Origin: Treponema sp.
Lineage (GTDB): Bacteria; Spirochaetota; Spirochaetia; Treponematales; Treponemataceae
Assembly (NCBI GenBank): GCA_016297415.1
Contig: JAEDGQ010000025.1
Span: forward strand, 1-22,116
Reading direction: 5' to 3'
DNA length: 22,116 nt
Under the pieces are notes generated by a model. That model made no database searches, had not been told where the DNA came from, and saw nothing but the letters and a program-made list of their open reading frames with translations. Positions 1 through 7,570 of the stretch are shown here, piece after piece. Made by a program: the position numbers and the translations under genes. The first letter of the stretch is position 1. Every line of letters begins with the position of its first letter.

Positions 1-2
1 AA

Positions 3-908
3 GAAATTGTCCGGAAGGAATCTGAAACAAAAAAGAAATCTGGGAAGATTGAAAATAATGATGCTCCCGATAATTCTCTAGACTCTAATCAAGAAGATGA
101 CTTAGATTCTTCTAATGATTTAAATTCTTCATTGTCTGATTCCGATGAAAATGGAAATTCTTCAGTTCCATCATTTGCGGATGATAAAACGTTGGAAAAA
201 CTTTTATCTCAAGCCTACGATGCAGAATACGGAGCCACAGGCCTTTGGGAAGATAATGATATTGCAATGGAAGAACTTAACAGTTTAATAAAAGATTATG
301 CAGCAAGAGGAGAAAAAAGCTGGGGAAGTTTAGGAAGACATCTCAAAGACCAGATTCTAGCATCATTAAATGCAAAAATTGATTACAGAAAAGTTCTTAA
401 AAATTTCAGGGCTTCAATTCTCTCTGAAAAAAAGCATTTGACTAGGTTCAAGCCAAGCCGTCGTTTTGGATTTGAATACATGGGATCCAAAAGAGAGTTT
501 ACAACAAAACTTCTTCTGGCAATCGACACAAGCGGTTCAATCAGCAATAAGGATTTAAACAACTTTTACGGAGTCATAAACAAGTTCTTTAAATATGGCA
601 TTGAATCCATTGATGTTCTAAATTTTGATTGTGAATTGCAAGGTGAACCTGTAATTTTTAAGAAACGCCAGACATCATTTAACATATCAGGCCGCGGCGG
701 TACAAATTTTCAGCCTGTATTCGATTATGCAAAAAATCATCCTGAATATGACGGAGTTATAATCTTTACTGATGGATATGCAGACCATCCTAAAAAGAAA
801 CCAGGAACAAAAGCTAAGTTTGTTTGGGTTTTAACATCAGAGGATGAATATAATGAACATAAGGACTGGATGAAGCAAACTGGAAAAAGCTGCTTTTTAA
901 CTGCATAG
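3..908 (+). CDS. VWA-like DUF2201 family protein, 5' end outside the window
   Basis: The frame is open from base 3 to the stop at 906-908, so the gene begins before the window and about 301 residues are visible. A TTG at 132 is in frame but need not be the start. The first ~60 residues are an Asp/Ser/Asn-rich linker, followed by a basic stretch. The C-terminal part is a von Willebrand A-like fold: LLLAIDTSGSIS (MIDAS DxSxS, near base 525), then GGTNF, then IIFTDGYAD. This matches the C-terminal VWA-like half of DUF2201 proteins, whose N-terminal half is a putative metallopeptidase domain and would lie upstream. In this family an AAA+ MoxR-type ATPase gene commonly sits next door, probably also upstream here; that is inference. 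The metal-site residues are intact. The substrate is unknown. Confidence 0.8.
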   Translation, partial: EIVRKESETKKKSGKIENNDAPDNSLDSNQEDDLDSSNDLNSSLSDSDENGNSSVPSFADDKTLEKLLSQAYDAEYGATGLWEDNDIAMEELNSLIKDYAARGEKSWGSLGRHLKDQILASLNAKIDYRKVLKNFRASILSEKKHLTRFKPSRRFGFEYMGSKREFTTKLLLAIDTSGSISNKDLNNFYGVINKFFKYGIESIDVLNFDCELQGEPVIFKKRQTSFNISGRGGTNFQPVFDYAKNHPEYDGVIIFTDGYADHPKKKPGTKAKFVWVLTSEDEYNEHKDWMKQTGKSCFLTA

Positions 909-916
909 TAAAAACT

Positions 917-975
917 CTATCGGCAATTTATAATTGTGTATTTCATCGGAATTATGATTATATTTTTGCCGATAG
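917..975. repeat. Long-loop inverted repeat after the DUF2201 gene
   Basis: CTATCGGCAA at 917-926 is mirrored exactly by TTGCCGATAG at 966-975, and one more T-A pair makes 11 bp. The loop is 39 nt. It begins 9 nt after the stop codon, so it could act as a weak terminator, but there is no T-run directly after the right arm. Confidence 0.4.
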
Positions 976-1230
976 ATGATTTTATTGACAGGAAAAATTT
1001 AAAAAAAATCGCCCTGTTCAAATTTTCCTGAATTTTGGTCTGATTTCTGGTAAATTTTCAAAATTTCTGTGATTTTTCTTGAATTTTAGCTTATTTTTAG
1101 TCAAAACACACCACATCTATCGTATTAGTAGACAGAATGTACATTATACCTAGTAAAATGGTAGGTTATTACTTGCTTTCATATTACCACGTACCCCTTT
1201 ATTTAGCAAGGCTTTTCCATTCTTTTTTAA
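976..1230. other. AT-rich intergenic stretch, no gene seen
   Basis: This is a T-rich run with loosely repeated short phrases such as gaattttgg and gatttct. I see no convincing gene, RNA or tandem unit. A short minus-strand frame ending at 1199 reads like protein, but it is antisense to the acetyltransferase remnant and was rejected. Confidence 0.5.
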
Positions 1231-1359
1231 GGATTGCATATTCATTATAAAGCTCAGAAACTTTATGAAAGTTTTGATTTTAAGCTCTGTGGTCAGCTTC
1301 ATGTAATGAACATGGGTGTTATTGATGAATCCTTTGTTTATCTTGAAAAAGTACTATAA
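1231..1359 (+). pseudogene. 3' remnant of a GNAT acetyltransferase gene
   Basis: After an in-frame stop just before 1231, the plus strand reads 42 residues to a TAA at 1357-1359. The central part, AQKLYESFDFKLCGQLHV, followed by a hydrophobic end (YLEKVL), resembles the last helix and strand of GCN5-type N-acetyltransferases (typical pattern A..LYE..GF...G). No start codon, ribosome site or acetyl-CoA binding motif A is present, so the rest of the gene is gone. It looks like the tail of a deleted gene. The assignment is by pattern only. Confidence 0.45.
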
Positions 1360-1424
1360 TCGGCCTTAATTAGTCTAAAAAAGTAGACATATTGATACTG
1401 TTTCTAGCTTTTTCCACTCAAATT

Positions 1425-1796
1425 TCAACTCTTTTTGATCCCGATTTTTACATCTGGATTATTTTTCTTTATTTCTTCAATTACTGCCTCTGCAGCCTTT
1501 AAACCTGGCAAATCTATTTGAATCAATTCTTCTTTTTTGTTGCAGAGTACTATATTTTCCAGCTGAAGCTGACCGTTCGCACAGCACATTTTCATATCTA
1601 CGCATTCTACACGGCGAAAAACTCTGTATATTTCTTTATATTGTACATATTTAACTGTCAGCCACTTCTTTGAAAAAAGATGCTCGGTTCCAAGTGCGAT
1701 TCTGCCGACTTTTCGGGCTGTTTTATATTCATTTTTTAAGGCCTTTAAATCTGGGGCTTCTTCCAGAGCTGGTGTTGTAATTGAAATGTATTTCAT
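1425..1796 (-). CDS. Small protein of unknown function, third gene of membrane operon
   Basis: This is a 123-residue, lysine-rich soluble protein with no signal peptide or membrane segment. Its centre, FSKKWLTVKYVQYKEIYRVF, followed by RRVE, alternates polar and hydrophobic residues like the strands of a PH-like barrel, and the C-terminus (AAEAVIEEIKKNNPD) looks helical. A PH-like fold is only a guess. The start is supported by AAGGA close before the ATG. It lies 57 nt downstream of the GDYXXLXY gene on the same strand, so it is probably co-transcribed with it. I do not recognise a named family. Confidence 0.65.
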   Translation of the reverse strand: MKYISITTPALEEAPDLKALKNEYKTARKVGRIALGTEHLFSKKWLTVKYVQYKEIYRVFRRVECVDMKMCCANGQLQLENIVLCNKKEELIQIDLPGLKAAEAVIEEIKKNNPDVKIGIKKS

Positions 1797-1853
1797 TTTC
1801 CTTATTCTATTTCCTTTTGTTTTTTAAGATATTCTTCAAACTTTCCTTTTTTT

Positions 1854-2462
1854 TTATTCGCTGAATATATCTTCCGACAGAACAAGCTTTTTCTGTATAG
1901 CTTCACCATTTTTACTTAGCCAGATTTCCAGCACAGGATTAAGTTTTTCAAACTCATTTCTGGTCATTTTATCAACCCTGTCAGCATGTTCTTCCTGCAT
2001 ATAGTATTTTGAAAAATTCAAATCCAAATAAATTGTTTCATCGTTTCTAAAATACTGAGCTGGTGTCTTTATAAAAAGTTCATTTTCTGAAGGCTTTTTT
2101 AGAGTCACCTCTTTCAAAACAGACACCCCTTCTTCGTTATTTTTAAAAACAGCATAGAGAGCCGGAATTTTTATCCGCCAGCTTTTGTTTTCACCCTCTT
2201 TTCTGTTGTCTTCAAACAGGATTTCTTCATCAAATTTTATGTCTTTTACGTTCTTATTATTTTCATCAAAAGTCAGTCTTACATATCTCCCTTTCATGGG
2301 ATTGTATGGATCGTACAGATTACACTTTAGCCGTAATATTCTTTCATTTTTTTCTGCGGACTTCTGAATTACAAGAGGCTTTGCTGTAAGCAGACCAAGT
2401 ACCAGCAGATTCAAAACAATGGCACAGATAAAGAAAATTCTTTCACTATTTTTAATTTTCAT
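1854..2462 (-). CDS. GDYXXLXY domain protein
   Basis: This 202-residue protein has one N-terminal membrane anchor (residues ~8-28) and an extracytoplasmic domain. Near residue 58 it carries GRYVRLTF, matching the degenerate GDYXXLXY signature of the family, preceded by the typical LYDPYNPMKGRY context. In this family the partner is an integral membrane DUF2157/DUF4401 protein, and that is the gene directly upstream. The two reading frames overlap by 11 nt, and GAGG lies a few bases before this ATG, so translation is probably coupled. The molecular function of the pair is unknown; a membrane complex is inferred from the conserved pairing. Confidence 0.8.
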   Translation of the reverse strand: MKIKNSERIFFICAIVLNLLVLGLLTAKPLVIQKSAEKNERILRLKCNLYDPYNPMKGRYVRLTFDENNKNVKDIKFDEEILFEDNRKEGENKSWRIKIPALYAVFKNNEEGVSVLKEVTLKKPSENELFIKTPAQYFRNDETIYLDLNFSKYYMQEEHADRVDKMTRNEFEKLNPVLEIWLSKNGEAIQKKLVLSEDIFSE

Positions 2463-4770
2463 TACTAACCTCTTTTTTACTTTTTCCTGATGTTCTGCTT
2501 ATATAAACATTCACAAAAATAATCAGAACGCCGCATAAAATAAAACAAACGCTTTTTGCAACCAGACCGGTGTCTTCCAGTAAAAACCTCAGGAAGAACA
2601 CAAACGAAAGCCATGCTGAATAAATATTTGTCAAAACAAGTGATTTTTTTCTGACGGCAAGAACGATTTCTACGACACAATAACTTAAAAAAGCCAGATT
2701 CCAGCTAAGATTGTATGCAAAAACAGCCGCTCTGTATTCACCGAAAACAGGAAGCAGACACAAAATCATAAGAGCCAGAATTGAATAGTTAAATTCAATT
2801 CTCTTTCTTATAGTCAAAATCAGCATACTCAGCGCAAAAACTGCAATCAAAACAAGATTTAAGAGTTTAAGCACATCAATCATTTTGTAAGCATGTACAT
2901 AGTCTGATTCCAGAACGTGGTAGTACTTTGACACAAATACTAAAATTGAAAAAACAAGACAGACAACAGTTTCGATTATAGGACCGCCATATTTCTTAAT
3001 GTCAAAATAAGCAAGGAAATACAAGCCTGCCCCAATCAGAAAAACAATGCTTCCGCAATTATGAAGCATTCCGGAATAAGCTGAATCCGCTTTTGTAAAG
3101 TTAAAATCAAGAAGCATAAGCACAAGAGGCACAATCATAGACTTTTCTTTTTTCAAGATTAAAAGCCCCAGCGCAGCAACGCATACAACAAGGTTAAAAA
3201 TCAGATAAACCGAAATATTCAGGGCAAAAGTTTCATATACCAAAATGAAAACAGAACTTAAAGGCAGCAGCAAAGAAACCAGGTTTTTAGTTTCTTTTAA
3301 TGATTTCCAGCAATAAAAAGCAGGAACAAGCGTTACAGCACCAAAGAAAATATACGCATAAACAAGTACGAATCTGTAACTTAAATAACAATTCATTGAA
3401 GGGAATACACCATTATTAAACCTGTAAATTATAATCAGTACAGTGGAAAGGACGGTGAACAGCACATTTTTAACCGGCTGGGAGATTTTAGCCGAACCCA
3501 CCAGGCCGAAAGCTGCAGTATTAACAAAAATTAACAGAGGTAAAAGCCCAAAAGTTGTATGAGGAATACCTGTAAAACACTGCATCGAAAGGGCAAAAAG
3601 AATAAAAAATCCTGCCCTGCTCTTTTTAAATCCGAAAATTAAAGCCAGCACCACAAAGACAGTTCCAAAGAAATATGGAGCAAACTCTATGAGGAATATT
3701 CCTTCTCCAGAAATAAAACACTTAACTGCAAAAAAAGCCGTAAAAACCAGCGGAATAATGTGCAGAAGAGAAATCAGCCTGTCCTTTCTGAATGACTTAA
3801 CAAATCCGGCTACAGCACCTGCAAAAAGAACAACAGCAAGAGCTATGTCACCGATTGTTCCTGCCATATCATATTTACGGGCAAACCTGAAAAAAGAAAG
3901 GCCTGTTTCATACCAGAAATGTCTGTGACAAAGCATTACAGAAAGAATCCCAAGCCCTGTAAGCGCCAGGATTTTAAGCACTTTATCCTTTTTAATCACT
4001 GCCAGACTTAAAACAACCGAAGTCAGACTGAAATAGCAGACAATCCAGAAACCAGGAATTGATTTTTCAAGAACATTTCCCAGCAAAATTGCAAGATAAA
4101 CAGCAGCACCCCCATTTCCAAAAGGCATTTTCATGGCAAACGGAAGCAGCGCCAGAAACAGCGGATAAAACAGCACCGCAGAATTCCAGTCCATATACTG
4201 AGCTGAACACACATACAGAAAAGTAAAAAATGCTCCAAGACCAAAAGCGCCATAAGAATTCATTGCATAAGTTATTAAAACAGCGCTCAAAGCCCACACA
4301 AAAAAGAACCCCGTGGTGTTTCCTGGCAGCCTGTAAATCTGTGAAATAAAAGCCACCGCAGACCCAAAAAGCAGAGTCCAGAGAACAGAGCAGAATTCCT
4401 TAAACCAGAAATTTTTTATTTTGTTTTTGCAGATAATCCACAAGCCGGCAGGAACAAAAGCAATAATGAAAGCAGCAGCAGTTTTGGCTTCTCTCGAAAT
4501 TCCATGCCAGTTGTAAGCAATAATCGAAACAATGCCCCCAAAAATAAAAAATGCTGCTATGGCAGAAAGAATCAGAGGGACTTTTTTAAGTGCAGCAGCC
4601 TTCTTCTCCGCAAGCTTAGCATCCTTCTGCTTTACCAGATTTTCTTCTTCTTTAATTTTTTCGTTATAGTAATTTTTTATTGATTCCGCATTTTCTTCAG
4701 AAATCACATTTCTGGATGTCAGTTCCTGAAGCTCACTAAAAAGCTGGGCAACAAACCATCTGTTCACCAT
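2452..4770 (-). CDS. DUF2157/DUF4401 multi-pass membrane protein
   Basis: This 772-residue protein starts with ~75 cytoplasmic residues: a helical LTSRNVISEENAESIKNYY segment and a Lys/Glu-rich coiled-coil-like stretch (~35-65). About twenty or more hydrophobic helices follow. The first pair (LILSAIAAFFIFGGIVSII, AYNWHGISREAKTAAAFIIA) is the hallmark of DUF2157. The remainder fits a DUF4401-like membrane domain. The start is supported by AAGGAAAG just before the ATG. It is the first gene of the minus-strand trio and overlaps the GDYXXLXY gene. No transport or enzyme motif is visible, so the function is unknown. Confidence 0.82.
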   Translation of the reverse strand: MVNRWFVAQLFSELQELTSRNVISEENAESIKNYYNEKIKEEENLVKQKDAKLAEKKAAALKKVPLILSAIAAFFIFGGIVSIIAYNWHGISREAKTAAAFIIAFVPAGLWIICKNKIKNFWFKEFCSVLWTLLFGSAVAFISQIYRLPGNTTGFFFVWALSAVLITYAMNSYGAFGLGAFFTFLYVCSAQYMDWNSAVLFYPLFLALLPFAMKMPFGNGGAAVYLAILLGNVLEKSIPGFWIVCYFSLTSVVLSLAVIKKDKVLKILALTGLGILSVMLCHRHFWYETGLSFFRFARKYDMAGTIGDIALAVVLFAGAVAGFVKSFRKDRLISLLHIIPLVFTAFFAVKCFISGEGIFLIEFAPYFFGTVFVVLALIFGFKKSRAGFFILFALSMQCFTGIPHTTFGLLPLLIFVNTAAFGLVGSAKISQPVKNVLFTVLSTVLIIIYRFNNGVFPSMNCYLSYRFVLVYAYIFFGAVTLVPAFYCWKSLKETKNLVSLLLPLSSVFILVYETFALNISVYLIFNLVVCVAALGLLILKKEKSMIVPLVLMLLDFNFTKADSAYSGMLHNCGSIVFLIGAGLYFLAYFDIKKYGGPIIETVVCLVFSILVFVSKYYHVLESDYVHAYKMIDVLKLLNLVLIAVFALSMLILTIRKRIEFNYSILALMILCLLPVFGEYRAAVFAYNLSWNLAFLSYCVVEIVLAVRKKSLVLTNIYSAWLSFVFFLRFLLEDTGLVAKSVCFILCGVLIIFVNVYISRTSGKSKKEVSNEN

Positions 4771-4785
4771 AATCTTTCCTTTTTT

Positions 4786-5123
4786 TTATTTTAACATATA
4801 TGTCATAAAATTAAAAATCTTAGAAATAATCATGTTCTTTTTCAGGAGGTCTCGGCTTACGCCGCCGGCAGTTCCACCCTTCGCTAACGCAGTCGGGTTA
4901 TCCAGCCCTCCGCACGGCTCAAAGTTTACATTCTTTCCAATCTGGAAGAGTTCTTCTACTCCGTCGGCTTTAATTGCTTCATTATTTTTTGTGCTTCCTT
5001 CGCCTTGCACTTCATACGCCGTCACATCAGAGACCGATTATGTGGAAGCACAGCCGAAAAGCACAAACAGAACCGCTCCGCTCACAAGCAAAGCGAACGC
5101 CGACAAAAGTTTTTCATATTCAT
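4786..5123 (-). pseudogene. Broken lipoprotein gene
   Basis: From the ATG at 5123 (AGGAG at 5130-5134 is a good ribosome site) the minus strand encodes a bacterial lipoprotein signal, but split between frames. ATGAATATG is followed by A5. Adding one A would give K-LLSAFALLVSGAVLF, then a lipobox (LFGCAST). Directly after the lipobox is an in-frame TAA, and the frame then stays open through TAYEVQGEGSTKNNEAIKA to 4786. The C-terminal third (4848-4922) is made of an interspersed GC-rich repeat. One frameshift, one stop and one repeat insertion argue for a dead gene. It lies 9 nt downstream of the FliG-like gene and was probably co-transcribed with it. Confidence 0.6.
4848..4922. repeat. GC-rich interspersed repeat inside the lipoprotein pseudogene
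   Basis: This GC-rich block has TCGGCTTACGCCGCCGG at its left and a CTTCGCTAACGC phrase in the middle. The same two phrases, in the same order, occur in the block between ribBA and ribH, with unrelated bases between. The surrounding DNA is clearly more AT-rich. I take both blocks as members of one dispersed family; the exact ends are uncertain. Confidence 0.45.
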
Positions 5124-5132
5124 AATTTTCTC

Positions 5133-5851
5133 CTAGAATTTGTCCGCGTAGGTCAATTTTGGAATTTCAACCTCGCCCGATTTTTCCAATTCATGCACGG
5201 CTTCAAGAATTTTCCGTTGAGCCGCGTAAGTATCCAACAAACTAACTTCGCCACGGAATTCCATGTCCTCTTTCAGCATTTGTGCTGCTCGCTTTGACAT
5301 ATTGAAAAAGAATTTGTTTTGGGATTCCACACTTGCCGATTTCAAGGCATCAATCAGGTCTATCGTGTCGATTTTTGTCAGCACTTTCTGAATCGCACGG
5401 TCGGAAAGGCGCGGAATGTCGCCAAAGGCAAAATCCCTGTACGATGCCGGTGGAAACGAAACAAACGCGAGTGAAATTTCAAGGCGAACAGAATCTTTGT
5501 CCAAGACAGGCACAGGATTTTCCGCATCCCAGTTCCAACCACACAAAAAAGCGTTCGTCGTTGTGCAAAAATCTATTTTCTCCTCGCTTTCCGAATCCAG
5601 CAAATCGCTCATAACTTTCGCCGTGACCGAATGTTTTTCTGCAAAAAGTTCAGATTCCGCACCCGCAAAGACGACAAGCGGCTCGGATTTTTCCCCATCG
5701 CTTTTGGAACGAAGAAGTTTGGCACGTTCGCATAGATTTTTTCAGTCTGCTCCATCGCAAGCCGAAGTTCATTTTGTTTTTGGGCGAAGAAATTGTCGAT
5801 GCTGTCGATTTTCTCAACTTGCTTGTCGGTCAGAGAGATGATTTTTTCCAT
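5133..5851 (-). pseudogene. FliG C-terminal-domain protein with novel N-terminus, frameshifted
   Basis: Two frames together read as one protein. Frame one starts at the ATG at 5851 (AAGGGGG upstream) with MEKIISLTDKQVEKIDSIDN, a helical start. Frame two continues as ERAKLLRSKSDGEKSEPL and on to the stop at 5133. One extra A in the A6 run near 5740 joins them into ~239 residues. The C-terminal ~100 residues match the FliG C-terminal domain: DIPRLSDRAIQKVL, ALKSASVE, NMSKRAAQMLKEDMEF, RGEV, LEKSGEV. The charged torque-helix residues are largely kept. The FliG N-terminal and middle domains are absent, so it is not an ordinary motor FliG. If the first frame really ends at 5609, the ATG at 5612 overlaps it as ATGA and could give a coupled 159-residue product instead. 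Confidence 0.6.
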
Positions 5852-5870
5852 AATTACCCCCTTGCGAGCC

Positions 5871-6133
5871 TTTCCGCCTCGCTTGCATAAGATGATAGCA
5901 GACGAGACTTGCATGGAGTAAGGGTGTGAGGATTTTCTCAATTTAGACTTTCCGCAGAATGAGGATATGAGTTTTGAGGAATTTTGGTTTTCCGCAATAC
6001 GAGGAATTATGTTTTTGAGATTTTCAGACTTCCTTATTTTGCAGAAGCGTGTTTTGGAAGAAAAATGCCTTTCCGCAAGACGAGGAAAGGCTGATTTGAG
6101 ATTGAGGGAGTTGCTTATTTTAAGGAAAATGAA
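5871..6133. repeat. Degenerate ~40/80-bp tandem repeat array
   Basis: The phrase TTTCCGCA(A/G)-A-CGAGGA recurs at 5949-5965, 5989-6005 and 6070-6086, with a weaker version at 5871. Steps are 78, 40 and 81 bp, so the array keeps a ~40-bp phase. Units starting at 5989 and 6070 align over ~70 bp, including second-half phrases at ~6032 (CTTATTTTGCAG) and ~6113 (CTTATTTTAAGG). A 66-residue open frame through the array is itself repetitive, has no ribosome site and is not called as a gene. Confidence 0.5.
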
Positions 6134-6682
6134 TTATACGCAATCAGATTTTTCTTTATCGTTATAAATCTCGCAAGAAAAAAAATGAACATGAGAATGT
6201 TGTTCTGGAGTCAGCAAAATCAAATTCTCTGGACGACAATCATAGCCGTTGTTATCAATATGATGGACATGATATTTATCATTTTCTTCTTTTCCTAAAA
6301 ATGCCATCGCGACCATTTTATAAACATAAAAATGATGCTCAACATCATATTCTTTATTTCTATCCAAGACTAAATAACCAGTCCGTTCCTTTCCATATCG
6401 TATTTCATCATATTGTTTTATAAGATGACCGTTCCAACGAATTCTTCCTTTATTACTTACTGCATATTTTGACCAGCCTTTTTGCGTTAAAGTTCGCCAC
6501 TCTTCTCCAGTAAGCAAATCTTCATCACTGTTGTATATCGGTTCAAAAGTCTCCTTTGCCTTTTTTTCTTTTGAATTTTTCTGGGTGAATTCTCCAGCCT
6601 TTTCTGCCAATTCTCTTATCGTATAAGTTTTGCCATTATACCCTGTTACAATTTCATTCATTGCTTCTTCTGTGTATTCCAT
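6134..6682 (-). CDS. NUMOD4/HNH endonuclease
   Basis: This 182-residue protein has a helical, charged N-terminus (~1-58). A NUMOD4-like DNA-binding motif follows (GEEWRTL...YAVSNKGRIRW, ~58-85). The C-terminal HNH nuclease core is HVHHIDNNGYDCRPENLILL, then TPEQHSHVH (~138-170). The HH, central Asn and final His of the beta-beta-alpha metal site are present. Such genes are typical of phages, homing elements and mobile islands. It is a stand-alone gene between the repeat array and the first 56-bp direct repeat. A purine-rich GAGAG lies ~12 nt before the ATG. No interrupted host gene is visible, so whether it still homes is unknown. Confidence 0.85.
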   Translation of the reverse strand: MEYTEEAMNEIVTGYNGKTYTIRELAEKAGEFTQKNSKEKKAKETFEPIYNSDEDLLTGEEWRTLTQKGWSKYAVSNKGRIRWNGHLIKQYDEIRYGKERTGYLVLDRNKEYDVEHHFYVYKMVAMAFLGKEENDKYHVHHIDNNGYDCRPENLILLTPEQHSHVHFFSCEIYNDKEKSDCV

Positions 6683-6722
6683 TTTTCAAAATCTCTCTTT
6701 CATTTATTCTATCACAATTTTC

Positions 6723-6778
6723 TCGTTTTAAAAGAGCTCCATTATTGAAAGTTCCAGACTGTGTTCGGTGAATTGCAT
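6723..6778. repeat. 56-bp direct repeat, copy A
   Basis: This copy matches 8092-8147 at 55 of 56 positions in the same orientation. Read on the minus strand it begins exactly at an ATG (6778) and encodes MQFTEHSLELSIMELF, then a TAA at 6728-6730. There is no ribosome site before this ATG. It lies between the HNH gene and the 3' end of the DUF1828 gene. Confidence 0.9.
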
Positions 6779-6799
6779 CGATTCATTTTATGATGATAA

Positions 6800-7570
6800 T
6801 TAGGATGCTAATAATTCTGTATAATTCTCTTTTTCTGACCATGGAATTACATTTATACCATAATTAGCAAATGCATCATTTATCTGAGAAGAAATAGATT
6901 TCTCCGAATCATTTAGTAATGCATATAATATAGATTCGGATGGTCGCTCATCTCTAGTATCTAGCCATTTAAAAACAAGATTCAATGAGTTTTCCCTAGA
7001 TGGATTTGTTACAGTCTGAACAAGTCTTTCCGAATACTTCTTAGATTTTGGAATACTAAAATCAAACATATTATCAAATCCGGATTTACCAGGGAATTTT
7101 GCCTTTTGAACATAACGAATATCATTTGAATCAAACCAGTTAACAACATCATCAAAAAATAAGTTTTGTAGTTGTGGTTTTGAAAGACAAAATAAATCAT
7201 TAACAGCAAGCATTGCTTGAATTAAATCATGTTTTTTCTGAGGAAAATTATCAATTGTTGTTTTTACGATTATTTGATTATCATCCAATGAGACACCAAA
7301 ACCTTTAATAGTAGTATTTAAAATTTCTTTACGCCGTTGAGAATCCAAAGCACATCCAGATGAAATTAAATCATTAATTATATATCCATCATCTGTAAGA
7401 ACAATAGTATTGTTTTCTTTTTTAGCATATATTTGTAAACAATCATTATGTCTATCTAAATATGGTGTTGTTATTTCAGACCAAGTATCATTTATGAGTC
7501 TAGTTGAGGTATTGTCTTTTAGCCATTTAAAATAATTGTCAATGAGGGCATCTATTTCTTTTTTTGTCAT
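6800..7570 (-). CDS. DUF1828/DUF1829 protein
   Basis: This 256-residue soluble protein has the DUF1828 pattern in its N-terminal half: ITTPYLDRHNDCLQIYAKK, then IVLTDDGYIINDL (~30-70). The C-terminal half (~130-250) fits DUF1829 (FDFSIPKSKKYSERLVQ and following). Its ATG overlaps the stop of the upstream DUF6978 gene as ATGA, with GAGGAGG inside that gene's last codons, so the two are translationally coupled. The biochemical role is unknown. The tight pairing and the position between duplicated gene fragments suggest an accessory module, possibly defence or toxin-antitoxin. That role is inference from context only. Confidence 0.75.
   Translation of the reverse strand: MTKKEIDALIDNYFKWLKDNTSTRLINDTWSEITTPYLDRHNDCLQIYAKKENNTIVLTDDGYIINDLISSGCALDSQRRKEILNTTIKGFGVSLDDNQIIVKTTIDNFPQKKHDLIQAMLAVNDLFCLSKPQLQNLFFDDVVNWFDSNDIRYVQKAKFPGKSGFDNMFDFSIPKSKKYSERLVQTVTNPSRENSLNLVFKWLDTRDERPSESILYALLNDSEKSISSQINDAFANYGINVIPWSEKENYTELLAS

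Noticed and set aside
1199..1271. Minus-strand peptide reading FHKVSELYNEYAILKKEW
   Set aside because: It is antisense to the better-supported acetyltransferase remnant, is preceded by a stop and has no start.
5871..6110. CRISPR array
   Set aside because: Repeats are imperfect, spacing is 40 or 80 bp without uniform spacers, and no cas gene is present.
5967..6167. A 66-residue plus-strand frame
   Set aside because: It lies in the degenerate repeat array, its peptide is itself repetitive, and it has no ribosome site.
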